Shown here one piece after another: positions 1 through 5,782 of a DNA stretch of 5,782 nt. This stretch comes from Gemmatimonadota bacterium (GTDB lineage Bacteria > Gemmatimonadota > Gemmatimonadetes > Longimicrobiales > UBA6960). The DNA is taken from assembly GCA_019347995.1 (NCBI GenBank), contig JAHWKH010000174.1, forward strand, positions 1-5,782. The letters run 5' to 3'. Under the pieces are notes generated by a model, which did not search any database, had not been told where the DNA came from, and was given only the letters and a program-made list of their open reading frames with translations. The position numbers and the translations under genes were made by a program. Positions within the stretch are counted from its first letter, which is position 1. Each line of letters begins with the position of its first letter.

Positions 1-234
1 GAAGCTCAGGGTCTCGGGCCGGATTTGCGCCGAGACGTCGGGAAACTCGATCCGGGTGCGGCCCGAAGGGATGTTGATCTGGCGCACGTCCTGCACCAGC
101 GCCTGGCCGTTGTTGTAGATCGTCACCGCGACGTCGCCCTGCGCGTTGGGCTCGCCGTCGGCGGCCTGCTGCGCCGCTGCGCCGCTGGCCAGCGCCGCCA
201 GCGCCGCCGCCGCGAACCGTGCCGGAATTCTCAT
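1..234 (-). CDS. DUF4139 domain-containing exported protein, N-terminal fragment
   Basis: The minus strand reads 78 codons from ATG at 234 to the window edge without a stop. The product opens with a classic Sec signal peptide: MRIPARF, then an alanine/leucine core, ending in AAA before QQ (cleavage likely after residue 21). The mature part contains VTIYNNGQALVQDVRQ and, further on, RIEFPDVSAQIRPE, a pattern I recognise from the start of DUF4139 proteins of sphingomonads and related Alphaproteobacteria. The family's molecular role is not established; the proteins are exported and beta-rich. A GAGGGGAGAG purine run lies just upstream of the ATG and supports this start. It lies 85 bp downstream of the cckA fragment on the same strand, so the two could be co-transcribed. 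The rest of the gene lies outside the window. Family call fairly confident, organism call from memory of similar sequences. Confidence 0.72.
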   Translation of the reverse strand, partial: MRIPARFAAAALAALASGAAAQQAADGEPNAQGDVAVTIYNNGQALVQDVRQINIPSGRTRIEFPDVSAQIRPETLSF

Positions 235-319
235 CGCTCTCTCCCCTCGATCGCCCGCACAATGAGCCGCGTGGCGATTTACAGCGGCTGACCGTTACGA
301 ACTAGCTCCCCCGACGCAA

Positions 320-475
320 TCACTGGACCCGTTCCGCGGCCAGCACGTCGCCCACCTTGTCGCCGATCTGCTGGACGCTGAACGGCTTGGCGATGAAATG
401 CATGTCGGCGATGTCGATCTGGTTACGCAACTGCTCTTCGGCATAGCCCGACATGAACAGCACCGGCAGGTTCGG
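320..475 (-). CDS. cckA: CckA-type hybrid histidine kinase, C-terminal receiver-domain fragment (50 codons)
   Basis: The last 50 codons before the TGA at 320-322 encode the end of a response-regulator receiver domain. It starts NLPVLFMSGYAEEQLR, continues through DMHFIAKPFSVQQI and ends LAAERVQ. Ser160 (fused-frame numbering from ATG 928) is the conserved beta-4 hydroxyl residue and Lys181 in AKPF the conserved beta-5 lysine; the phosphoacceptor aspartate would lie in the missing part. The combination RPxLPVLFMSGYAEEQLR plus KPFSVQQ is characteristic of the C-terminal receiver of CckA in sphingomonads, the kinase that feeds phosphate through ChpT to CtrA and DivK-controlled cell-cycle regulation. 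The kinase, PAS and membrane regions are absent because the sequence changes identity near 475. The frame continues upstream into an unrelated lipoprotein, so this is not a natural start. Codons such as TAT, GAA, CAT and CGT are commoner here than in the central block. Confidence 0.75.
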   Translation of the reverse strand, partial: PNLPVLFMSGYAEEQLRNQIDIADMHFIAKPFSVQQIGDKVGDVLAAERVQ

Positions 476-481
476 CCGCAC
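463..481. other. Left chimera junction (sphingomonad-like to central block)
   Basis: Within one open minus-strand frame, the translation switches from a serine-hydrolase N-terminus (GSQGCV, then HFTPSVVRP) to a receiver-domain C-terminus (NLPVLFMSGY). Both families tolerate the residues RPNLP at this point: CckA proteins usually have RP(D/N)LPVLF, and the hydrolases usually carry VxP just after the FTP motif. The exact breakpoint is therefore blurred over roughly 463-481, as expected for joining at a short shared sequence. No transposase, inverted repeat or target duplication is visible here. An assembly or library chimera is the simplest reading; a real recombination event in a living genome is less likely, because both genes are destroyed. 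Confidence 0.7.
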
Positions 482-928
482 CACCGACGGCGTGAAATGG
501 ACGGAGTCCTCGCCCACGGAGTGGGCCACGCAGCCCTGGCTACCATAGTGCTTCGCCGTGCGCACCACGCCCGACGGCAGGGTGAGGCGCACCGTGCGGG
601 TGGCCCGGTCCACCACCGTGTCCACCACGTGGGCGCGCTCCTCGTAGGGGCCGGTGAAGTAGCCCACGTTCTCGGCGCCGTCGGCCGGGTCCAGCCCCGT
701 GATGAAGACGGCGGAGCAGAGCGTCTTGGCGAAGCCGGCGGTGTGGTGCTCCAGCGCGTCGCCGGGGGGCGGCGTCCACTCGCCGGGCAGCTCGAGGGAG
801 TCGGCCCGGGCCAGGAGCCGGGCTCGGGCGGCGTCCCCGTCGTTGCTCGCCGCGGGGGCGTCGCGCAGCGGACCGCAGGCGACGAGCAGCAGGGGCAGCA
901 GGACGAAGAGCGGGCGGGGAAGAGACAT
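473..928 (-). CDS. Serine hydrolase (beta-lactamase class C fold) lipoprotein, N-terminal fragment
   Basis: From ATG at 928 the product begins MSLPRPLFVLLPLLLVACG, a lipoprotein signal peptide with lipobox LVAC and Cys18, so it should be lipid-anchored and exported. Residues 65-150 (GFAKTLCSAVFITG, VGYFTGPYEERA, RLTLPSGVVRTAKHYGSQGCV, DSVHFTP) match the region that precedes the catalytic beta-lactamase domain in a family of envelope serine hydrolases related to 6-aminohexanoate-dimer hydrolase and penicillin-binding-protein-like esterases. The catalytic SxxK, YxN and HxG motifs would come later and are missing: the match ends at about residue 152, where CckA sequence takes over. The open frame from 928 to 320 encodes 202 residues, but I regard that product as artificial. 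GGAGG lies 5 bases before the ATG; a GTG at 931 directly precedes it and would sit too close to that site. It is transcribed divergently from the synthetase operon. Confidence 0.7.
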
Positions 929-1051
929 CACGGCCTCCAGGTCGCAGGGGTGGTCCGGTCAGCTTGGGACGGCCGCGCCGGCGCCACAACCCCGCCGGAC
1001 GGCGCCCTCGATCGGGCGGCGCCTTGCTGGGCCCGACATGGAGGGGGCACG
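929..1051. promoter_or_regulatory. Divergent intergenic region with three GGCGCC palindromes
   Basis: This 123-bp gap separates the minus-strand lipoprotein from the plus-strand synthetase operon, so promoters for both directions must lie in or near it. GGCGCC occurs three times, at 980-985, 1001-1006 and 1018-1023, and CGCCC at 1003-1007 can pair with GGGCG at 1014-1018 around a 6-base loop. These could be regulator sites or an untranslated-leader hairpin, but short GC palindromes are common by chance in DNA this rich in G and C. I could not find a convincing -35/-10 pair. The regulatory role is inferred from the position. Confidence 0.3.
1040..1047 (+). promoter_or_regulatory. Ribosome binding site that fixes the TTG start of the synthetase
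   Basis: GGAGGGGG at 1040-1047 contains a perfect GGAGG core whose last base is 7 bases before TTG at 1052. The in-frame GTG at 1061 would be 16 bases away, too far for good initiation, and the ATG at 1038 is in another frame. Homology of the product to acyl-CoA synthetases also begins just after 1052. Confidence 0.7.
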
Positions 1052-2563
1052 TTGTCGCCCGTGGATCCTTCCCTCTTCGACCGCGCCGCCGTCCACGGCC
1101 ACCGCATCGCGGTGGTCGCGCCCGAGGGAGTCTTCACGTACCGGGACCTCCTGGACGCGTCCGCGGCGGCCGCCGCCCGGCTGCTGGCGGGGCGCGACGC
1201 CCTAGAGGACGCGCGCATCTGCTTCCTCGTGCCACCCGGACGGGACTGGGTGGCCACGCTGTGGGGGATCTGGCGGGCCGGGGGGCTGGCGGTGCCGCTG
1301 GCGGTGTCCCACCCGCCCGCCGAGCTGGAGCGCGTGTTGGACGACGCCGATCCGGAGGCCGTCGTGGTCCACCCTTCCCTCTCGGACCGGGTGGCGGAGG
1401 CGGCCGTGCGGCGGCGGCTGCCCGTGCTCGCCACCCCTGCCCTCCTGCGCGCCGGTCCCGGCGGTGCGCTGTCCGGGCTCCATGCCGCGGCGCCGGCGCT
1501 CATGCTGTACACGTCCGGCACCACGGGGCCGCCAAAGGGCGTCGTGCTGAGCCACGGCAATGTGGAGGCCCAGGTGCGCACGCTCGTGGAGGCCTGGGGC
1601 TGGTCGCGGGACGACCACATCCTGCTCCACCTGCCGCTCCATCACGTCCACGGCATCGTCAACGTCCTCACCTGCGCCCTGTGGTCGGGCGCGGCCTGCC
1701 AGATCCTGCCGATCTTCGACGCCGTCCACGTGTGGGAGCGCCTCGCCCACGGCGACCTGACGCTCTACATGGCCGTGCCTACGGTATACCACCGCCTCGT
1801 CCAAGCCTGGGACGCGGCGGACGAGGAGACGCGCTCCCGTTGGAGCGCGGGCGCCCGTGGCCTCCGGCTGATGGTGTCGGGCTCCGCGGCGCTGCCCGTC
1901 CCCACGCTGGAGCGCTGGGAGGCCATCACGGGGCATCGGCTGCTGGAGCGGTACGGCATGACCGAGATCGGCATGGCCCTCTCCAATCCCCTGGAGGGCG
2001 AGCGGCGCCCCGGCCACGTGGGCGCGCCGCTCCCGGGGGTGGAGGCCCGCCTGGTGGACGAGGAGGGCGAGCCGGTCGCCGAGGGGACGCCGGGCTCCAT
2101 CCAGGTCCGGGGCCCCACCGTGTTCCAGGCGTACTGGCGCCGGCCCGAGGCCACCGCCGAGGCCTTCGCCGAGGGCGGCTGGTTCCGCACCGGCGACCGC
2201 GCGGTCGTGGAGGAGGGCGCCTGGCGGATCCTGGGGCGGGAGAGCGTGGACATCCTCAAGACCGGCGGTGAGAAGGTGTCCGCGCTGGAGATCGAGGACG
2301 TCCTGAGGAGCCATCCCGGCGTCGCCGACTGTGCCGTCGTGGGCGTCCCCGATCCGGAGTGGGGCGAGCGGGTCTGCGCCGCCGCGGTCCCGGCGGCCGG
2401 CGGCCTCGATCCCGTCGCGCTGCTCGCCTTCGCACGGGAGCGGCTGGCGCCGTACAAGGTGCCCAAGGACGTGCTGGTGGTGGACGCCCTGCCCCGCAAC
2501 GCCATGGGCAAGGTGACCAAGCCGCGCGTGAAGGAGCTCTTCACCACGGAGGCCCGCGCGTGA
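1052..2563 (+). CDS. Acyl-CoA synthetase, malonyl-CoA synthetase (MatB/ACSF3)-like
   Basis: A full-length 503-residue AMP-forming acyl-CoA ligase (ANL superfamily): it adenylates a carboxylic acid with ATP and transfers it to CoA in the cytoplasm. Visible motifs, counted from the TTG start, are the P-loop YTSGTTGPPKG (153-163), LHHVHG (196-201), SGSAALP (276-282), RYGMTE (300-305), the TGD of motif A7 (380-382), the hinge GRESVDILKTGGEKVSALEIE (395-415) and the catalytic lysine in PRNAMGK (Lys487). The stretch from RYGMTE through SNPLEGERRPGHVG and the SVDILKTGG hinge resembles malonyl-CoA synthetases (MatB and human ACSF3). An arginine in the GERRPG segment is where MatB enzymes place a residue contacting the second carboxylate. 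Substrate remains a guess: malonate, methylmalonate or a short or medium fatty acid are all possible. Its TGA overlaps the next gene's GTG, so the two form an operon, and the TTG start may lower its expression. Confidence 0.88.
   Translation: MSPVDPSLFDRAAVHGHRIAVVAPEGVFTYRDLLDASAAAAARLLAGRDALEDARICFLVPPGRDWVATLWGIWRAGGLAVPLAVSHPPAELERVLDDADPEAVVVHPSLSDRVAEAAVRRRLPVLATPALLRAGPGGALSGLHAAAPALMLYTSGTTGPPKGVVLSHGNVEAQVRTLVEAWGWSRDDHILLHLPLHHVHGIVNVLTCALWSGAACQILPIFDAVHVWERLAHGDLTLYMAVPTVYHRLVQAWDAADEETRSRWSAGARGLRLMVSGSAALPVPTLERWEAITGHRLLERYGMTEIGMALSNPLEGERRPGHVGAPLPGVEARLVDEEGEPVAEGTPGSIQVRGPTVFQAYWRRPEATAEAFAEGGWFRTGDRAVVEEGAWRILGRESVDILKTGGEKVSALEIEDVLRSHPGVADCAVVGVPDPEWGERVCAAAVPAAGGLDPVALLAFARERLAPYKVPKDVLVVDALPRNAMGKVTKPRVKELFTTEARA
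2548..2552 (+). promoter_or_regulatory. Ribosome binding site of the symporter inside the synthetase end
   Basis: GGAGG lies within the last codons of the synthetase, 7 bases before the GTG at 2560. It supports GTG 2560 as the true start and a translationally coupled GTGA overlap with the upstream stop at 2561-2563. Confidence 0.75.
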
Positions 2564-4077
2564 TCGAAGCCGTCCTGACGAACCTGCGCACCTACTGGAT
2601 GGTGCACCTCCTCCTCGCCGGCTACACCCTGCTGCTGGCGTATCACGCGTGGGAGGGCATCCGCGGCACGAAGGGCGTGACGGACTACTACGTGGGCGGG
2701 CGCACCATGGGGGGCGTCACCCTGGGGCTCTCCTTCTTCGCCACGTACTCCAGCACCAACTCCTTCGTGGGCTTCAGCGGCCAGGCGTACGACTGGGGCC
2801 TCCCCTGGCTTCTGTTCGTGCCCACGGCCGTGGTGTTCTGCCTGTTCGCCTGGACGGTGGTGGCGCCGCGGCTGCGCGACTTCACGGCCGAGCTCGGCTC
2901 GCTCACCATCCCGGACTTCATCGGCTTCCGCTTCGCCTCCACGCCGGCGCGCGTCCTGGCCGCGGTCATCGTCATCGTCGCCAGCTTCCTCTACATGACC
3001 GCCATCTTCAAGGGGATCGGCAACCTCCTGGAGGTCTTCCTCGACATCCCCTACCGCACGGCCATCTGGATCGTCTTCGTCGTCGTCTTCCTGTACACGG
3101 CCATCGGCGGGTTCATCTCGGTGGTGAAGACCGATTCGGTGCAGGGGGTGGTCATGATCTTCGCCGCCATCCTCCTCTTCTCGGGCACCGTCGGCGCCGC
3201 GGGAGGCCTGGGCTCGTTCTGGGAGGTGAGGAGCCAGCCCGGCGGCGCGGAGCTGTTCGAATGGGGCGGCGGCGTGGCCGTCCCCGTCCTGCTGGGGGTG
3301 ATGTTCGCCGGCCTCATCAAGTTCGTGGTCGATCCGCGGCAGCTCTCGCGCTTCTACGCCCTGGAGGGACGGGCGGCGGCGCGCACCGGGCTGTGGGTCT
3401 CCACCCTCACGTTCGGCGGGGTCTACGCGCTCCTCATCCCCGTGGGCATCTACGCCCGGCGCATCTTCCCGGACGGGATGGAGGACACCGACCTGGTCGT
3501 CCCGTCGCTCCTCATCGAGGCGAACGTCTTCAACGAGGGGGTGGCGGCGTTCCTCCTCGTGGCCATGGTCGCGGCGGCCATGTCGTCGCTGGACAGCGTG
3601 CTGCTGGTGATGGCCTCGACGGCCGAGCGGGACGTGGTGGGCGTGCTCCGGGGCGTGCGCACCGAGCACCACGAGATCCAGTGGACCCGGGGATGGATCT
3701 TCCTCTTCGCCCTGGTGACGGCCATCATCTCGCTCGATCCGCCGGGCGGCATCGTGACCCTCACCGCCTTCAGCGGCAGCCTCTTCGGTGCCTGCTTCTT
3801 CCCCGCCATCGTGCTGGGGCTCTACTGGCCCAGGGGCAGCGGCGCGGGCGTCGTGGCGTCGTTCGTGGTCGGGGTGGGGGTGCTGCTGGGTTGGAGCCGC
3901 ATGCCGGGATCCGACGTGGTGCACGAGGTCTTCCCGGCGCTCTTCCTCTCGACGCTCACCTACGTCGCCGTCTCTGTGGGCACGGACGGCGGAGGGGTCG
4001 CGAGGGTGGCGGGGATGTTCGGCGGGGCGGCGAAGCCCGTCGAGGAGCGCCGCGAGCCGGCCGCCCGCGCGGGCTAG
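2560..4077 (+). CDS. Sodium:solute symporter (SSS family), probable organic-acid transporter
   Basis: A 505-residue inner-membrane protein with many hydrophobic helices, a usual size for the family of vSGLT, PutP, PanF and acetate permease ActP. Signature regions are DYYVGGRTMGG (42-52), the first core helix with ATYSSTNSFVGFSGQAY (61-77), the TAIGGFISVVKTDSVQG loop (180-196), VDPRQLSRFYA (257-267) and AAAMSSLDSVLL (338-349). The two serines at 342-343 correspond to the sodium-site pair in the eighth transporter-core helix of vSGLT. At the place of the sodium-binding Asp55 of PutP there seems to be an uncharged residue (about Thr66), as in the sugar-type branch; that alignment was done by eye. 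GTG 2560 is chosen because GGAGG precedes it by 7 bases and the 4-base overlap with the synthetase stop is typical of coupled genes. Context suggests it imports the acid that the synthetase activates. The C-terminus (last 30 residues) is hydrophilic. Substrate unproven. Confidence 0.9.
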   Translation: MIEAVLTNLRTYWMVHLLLAGYTLLLAYHAWEGIRGTKGVTDYYVGGRTMGGVTLGLSFFATYSSTNSFVGFSGQAYDWGLPWLLFVPTAVVFCLFAWTVVAPRLRDFTAELGSLTIPDFIGFRFASTPARVLAAVIVIVASFLYMTAIFKGIGNLLEVFLDIPYRTAIWIVFVVVFLYTAIGGFISVVKTDSVQGVVMIFAAILLFSGTVGAAGGLGSFWEVRSQPGGAELFEWGGGVAVPVLLGVMFAGLIKFVVDPRQLSRFYALEGRAAARTGLWVSTLTFGGVYALLIPVGIYARRIFPDGMEDTDLVVPSLLIEANVFNEGVAAFLLVAMVAAAMSSLDSVLLVMASTAERDVVGVLRGVRTEHHEIQWTRGWIFLFALVTAIISLDPPGGIVTLTAFSGSLFGACFFPAIVLGLYWPRGSGAGVVASFVVGVGVLLGWSRMPGSDVVHEVFPALFLSTLTYVAVSVGTDGGGVARVAGMFGGAAKPVEERREPAARAG

Positions 4078-4140
4078 ATCGCAGGCGCGGGAGTTGCACG
4101 TCGGGGGGCGACGAGAAGAGTCCCGCCCCGGACCCGAGCC
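4078..4140 (+). other. 63-bp intergenic gap with GC hairpins, no clear terminator
   Basis: Between the symporter stop and the penicillin-binding-protein start, CGTCG (4099-4103) can pair with CGACG (4109-4113) around five G bases. Alternatively, GGGGCG (4105-4110) pairs with CGCCCC (4124-4129) around a 13-base loop. The two structures are mutually exclusive. Neither is followed by a T tract, so this is not a standard intrinsic terminator. Just before ATG 4141 there is only a weak GA-rich match to a ribosome binding site. Read-through from the operon upstream cannot be excluded. Confidence 0.25.
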
Positions 4141-5574
4141 ATGGCGACAGAGCCGACATCGAGCGAGAGAGCCCGCGATCGCGCGCACCGCGCATGGACG
4201 CGGGTCCGTGAATCCGGCTGGCTCAAGTGGATCCTGCCGGCGGGCGCGGTCCTCTTCCTCATCCTGGTCGCCGGGTGGTACAGCTGCGGCTTCCGCGGAT
4301 GCCCGGACGCGGAGAGCCTGCTGGCCTACGAGCCGGGCGGCGCACCCGTCATCCTGGACCGCAACGGCGACCGCTTCGCCACGCTGCTTCCGGTGCAGCG
4401 GGAGATCGTCGACATCGACTCCCTTCCGGAGCACGTGGGCCAAGCCTTCATCGCCGTGGAGGACCGCCGCTTCCGCAGCCACGGGGGCGTGGACCTGCGG
4501 CGGGTGGTGGGGGCCCTGGTGGCGAACATCCGCGAGGGCGGCCTGGCGGAAGGGGGTAGCACCATCACCATGCAGCTCGCACGCAACGCGTTTCCCGACC
4601 GGCTGCCCGCTTCCGAGAGGACGATCCGCCGCAAGGTCGCCGAAGCGCGCGTGGCCGGAGAGATCGAGGACGAGTTCGGCAAGGACCAGATCCTCGGCCT
4701 CTACCTGAACCAGATCTACTTCGGCAACGGCGCCACCGGCATCGCCGCCGCCGCCCGCCATTATTTCGACGCGTCACCCTCCGAGCTGCGGCCGGAGCAG
4801 GCCGCCCTGCTCGCCGCGATGGTCAAGGCACCGGCCCACTACGACCCGAGGGAGGACCCGGAGGAGGCGCTCGAGCGCCGCAACCTGGTCCTCGATCTCA
4901 TGCAGGAGGCCGGCTTCCTCTCCGACGAGGAGCACCACGCGGCGCGCGAGACGGAGATCGAGGTCGTGCCGCGTCAGAAGGCCGCCGACGCCGGCGAGAC
5001 GCTGCCCGCGCCGTGGTTCCTGGAGGCCATCCGCCGCCGCCTCGACGAGGAGCTGGGCCCGGACCAGTACCGCACACAGATCCACGTGCACACCACCCTG
5101 GACTCCCGCCTCCAGCAGGCGGCCGAGGCGGCCCTTGACGCGCAGCTGCGGCGGATCGAGGGCGGCGAGCTGGGAAGCTTCAGCGGTGGGACCTACGACC
5201 CCGACGAGCCGCCCGGATCGGCCGGGTCGGCCTACCTCCAGGGAGCCGTGGTCGTGCTGGGGGTCGAGGACGGCGACGTGCTGGCGCTGGTGGGCGGGAG
5301 GAACTACCGCCACTCCACGTTCGACCACGCCCTCGACGGCCAGCGCCAGGTGGGCAGCGCGTTCAAGCCCTTCGTCTACGGCGCCGCCGTAGCGGAGGGC
5401 ATACCCCCCAGCCATCGGCTGGACGACACGCCCATCTCCATCGAGCTGCGGGGCAGTCCGACCTATCGGCCCGTCAACTACGACGGGGAGTTCCGGGGCC
5501 CCATGACCGCGCGCGACGCGCTCCGGCTCTCGCGCAACGTCCCCACCGTCCGCCTCGCGCAGGAGATCGGCCAG
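4141..5574 (+). CDS. Class A penicillin-binding protein (PBP1A-type), truncated in its transpeptidase domain
   Basis: A bifunctional murein synthase that polymerises lipid II and crosslinks the glycan strands outside the inner membrane. From ATG 4141, the first in-frame start after the upstream TAG, there is a charged 29-residue cytoplasmic tail and a transmembrane helix (about 30-47). A glycosyltransferase domain follows with EDRRFRSHGGVD (catalytic Glu107), GGSTITMQLARN (138-149), RRKVAEARVA (163-172) and KDQILGLYLNQIYFG (181-195). The transpeptidase domain begins near residue 365 and shows SAFK (nucleophile Ser406, Lys409) and SRN (Ser464, Asn466). The KTG motif is absent because PBP-like sequence ends at about residue 478 (RLAQEIGQ). 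The frame remains open to the window end, but residues after 478 are antisense of arfB and unlike any PBP. Normal length would be about 700 or more residues. The segment from GCPDAESLLAYEPGG to LDRNGDRFA recalls Gemmatimonadota PBPs. It is a separate unit from the synthetase-symporter pair. Confidence 0.9.
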
Positions 5575-5576
5575 CC
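5560..5576. other. Right chimera junction (central block to ArfB-bearing DNA)
   Basis: On the plus strand the PBP reading ends with the family-typical NVPTVRLAQEIG and then becomes unrecognisable. On the minus strand the ArfB reading runs to RRLADLL at the same place and then becomes unrecognisable. The two identities change over within about 5560-5576, where the bases can serve both proteins, again consistent with a join at a short shared sequence. Codon use also loosens beyond this point: the arfB frame uses GTT, CGT, CAA, AAT and GCT freely, while the PBP frame strongly prefers G or C in the third position. No mobile element is visible. Confidence 0.7.
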
Positions 5577-5781
5577 GTCGACGAGCCAGTTGACGATTCC
5601 GCCATTGGGACCGCGACTCATCGACCGTCACCATGACAACCCCGTTGCCCAGGCGCTCGATCATGCGGCTCTTGAGCTCATCCGGTACGGCCTCGCTGGC
5701 GCCGAGATCGAAGCGCAGCTCGGCTCGAGTCTGCGAGCGGTTGGCGTGTTGACCTCCCGGCCCCCCGGAGGTGCTGAAGGT
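5572..5781 (-). CDS. arfB: ArfB-like peptidyl-tRNA hydrolase (ribosome rescue factor), internal fragment
   Basis: Reading the minus strand from the window edge gives TFSTSGGPGGQHANRSQT, then ELRFDLGASEAVPDEL, RLGNGVV and DESRSQWRNRQLARRRLADLL, about 70 codons without a stop. The GGQ tripeptide (5749-5757) is the catalytic motif of class I release factors and of ArfB (YaeJ), which enters stalled ribosomes and hydrolyses peptidyl-tRNA. The SRSQxRNRxxAxxRL segment is the usual end of that domain. The form GGPGGQHANRSQT and the spacing to RSQWRNR fit the short stand-alone ArfB rather than RF1 or RF2, and the wording is closest to actinobacterial members as I remember them. The first roughly 20 residues lie beyond the window edge. 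The basic C-terminal tail that binds the mRNA channel is lost at the junction. An ATG at 5664 is internal and not the true start. Confidence 0.8.
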
Positions 5782-5782
5782 C

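Noticed and set aside
265..289. Inverted repeat AGCCGC/GCGGCT between cckA and the DUF4139 gene as a terminator
   Set aside because: Only 6 bp of stem with a 13-base loop and no T tract on either strand; too weak to call.
320..928. A genuine novel signalling protein combining a lipoprotein hydrolase-like domain and a receiver domain
   Set aside because: Incompatible cellular locations, both domains cut mid-fold, loss of the key residues of each, and a matching second junction at the other end of the window all favour a chimera.
964..992. TTGGGA with a downstream hexamer as a sigma-70 promoter for the synthetase operon
   Set aside because: The hexamer 17 bases downstream (CAACCC region) bears no likeness to TATAAT, so the pairing is not credible.
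398..1051. Upstream extension of the synthetase frame
   Set aside because: The translated extension is antisense to the serine hydrolase and cckA fragments, has no resemblance to acyl-CoA synthetases, and crosses the junction; the TTG at 1052 with its ribosome binding site explains the gene start.
1765..4761. A very long antisense open frame (998 codons) on the minus strand across the synthetase, symporter and PBP genes
   Set aside because: It is rich in Arg, Gly, Glu and His and shows low-complexity runs with no domain pattern, while the plus strand encodes three clear protein families. Long antisense frames are expected where third codon positions are almost all G or C.
4774..5664. A 296-codon minus-strand open frame starting at ATG 5664
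   Set aside because: Only its first 35 or so residues belong to a real protein, the interior of ArfB; the remainder is antisense of the PBP gene. The true ArfB start lies beyond the window edge.

Overview
The window is GC-rich bacterial DNA, almost all coding, and reads as a mosaic of three unrelated genomes. Positions 1 to about 475 look like an alphaproteobacterium of the sphingomonad type: the start of a DUF4139 secreted protein and the last 50 codons of the cell-cycle histidine kinase CckA, both on the minus strand. Positions about 475 to 5572 are a coherent block that most resembles Gemmatimonadota or a similar high-GC soil or sediment lineage. This is judged from remembered protein flavour, with no search run. 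Positions about 5572 to 5782 carry, on the minus strand, the middle of an actinobacterial-type ArfB peptidyl-tRNA hydrolase. Both borders fall inside genes and happen to leave the reading frame open, so naive gene calling yields two false fusion proteins: a lipoprotein ending in a response-regulator receiver domain, and a penicillin-binding protein with a nonsense tail. A chimeric metagenome contig or read explains this better than biology does.

Central block, left to right. A minus-strand lipoprotein, the N-terminal part of a beta-lactamase-fold serine hydrolase, is cut off by the left border. A 123-bp divergent intergenic region with three GGCGCC palindromes follows. Then come two plus-strand genes in a tight operon: an acyl-CoA synthetase of the malonyl-CoA synthetase (MatB/ACSF3) type, starting at TTG 1052 behind a strong ribosome binding site, and a sodium:solute symporter whose GTG start overlaps the synthetase stop by 4 bases (GTGA). 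After a 63-bp gap there is a bifunctional class A penicillin-binding protein (PBP1A type), complete through its glycosyltransferase domain and through the SxxK and SxN motifs of its transpeptidase domain, but cut before the KTG motif by the right border.

Functionally, the synthetase and symporter look like an uptake-and-activation pair: a small organic acid imported with sodium and then coupled to CoA. The substrate is not known, and malonate or another short carboxylate is a reasonable guess. The penicillin-binding protein is an independent housekeeping cell-wall enzyme. No CRISPR array, RNA gene, insertion sequence or convincing new system is visible. The most important observation is the double chimerism.
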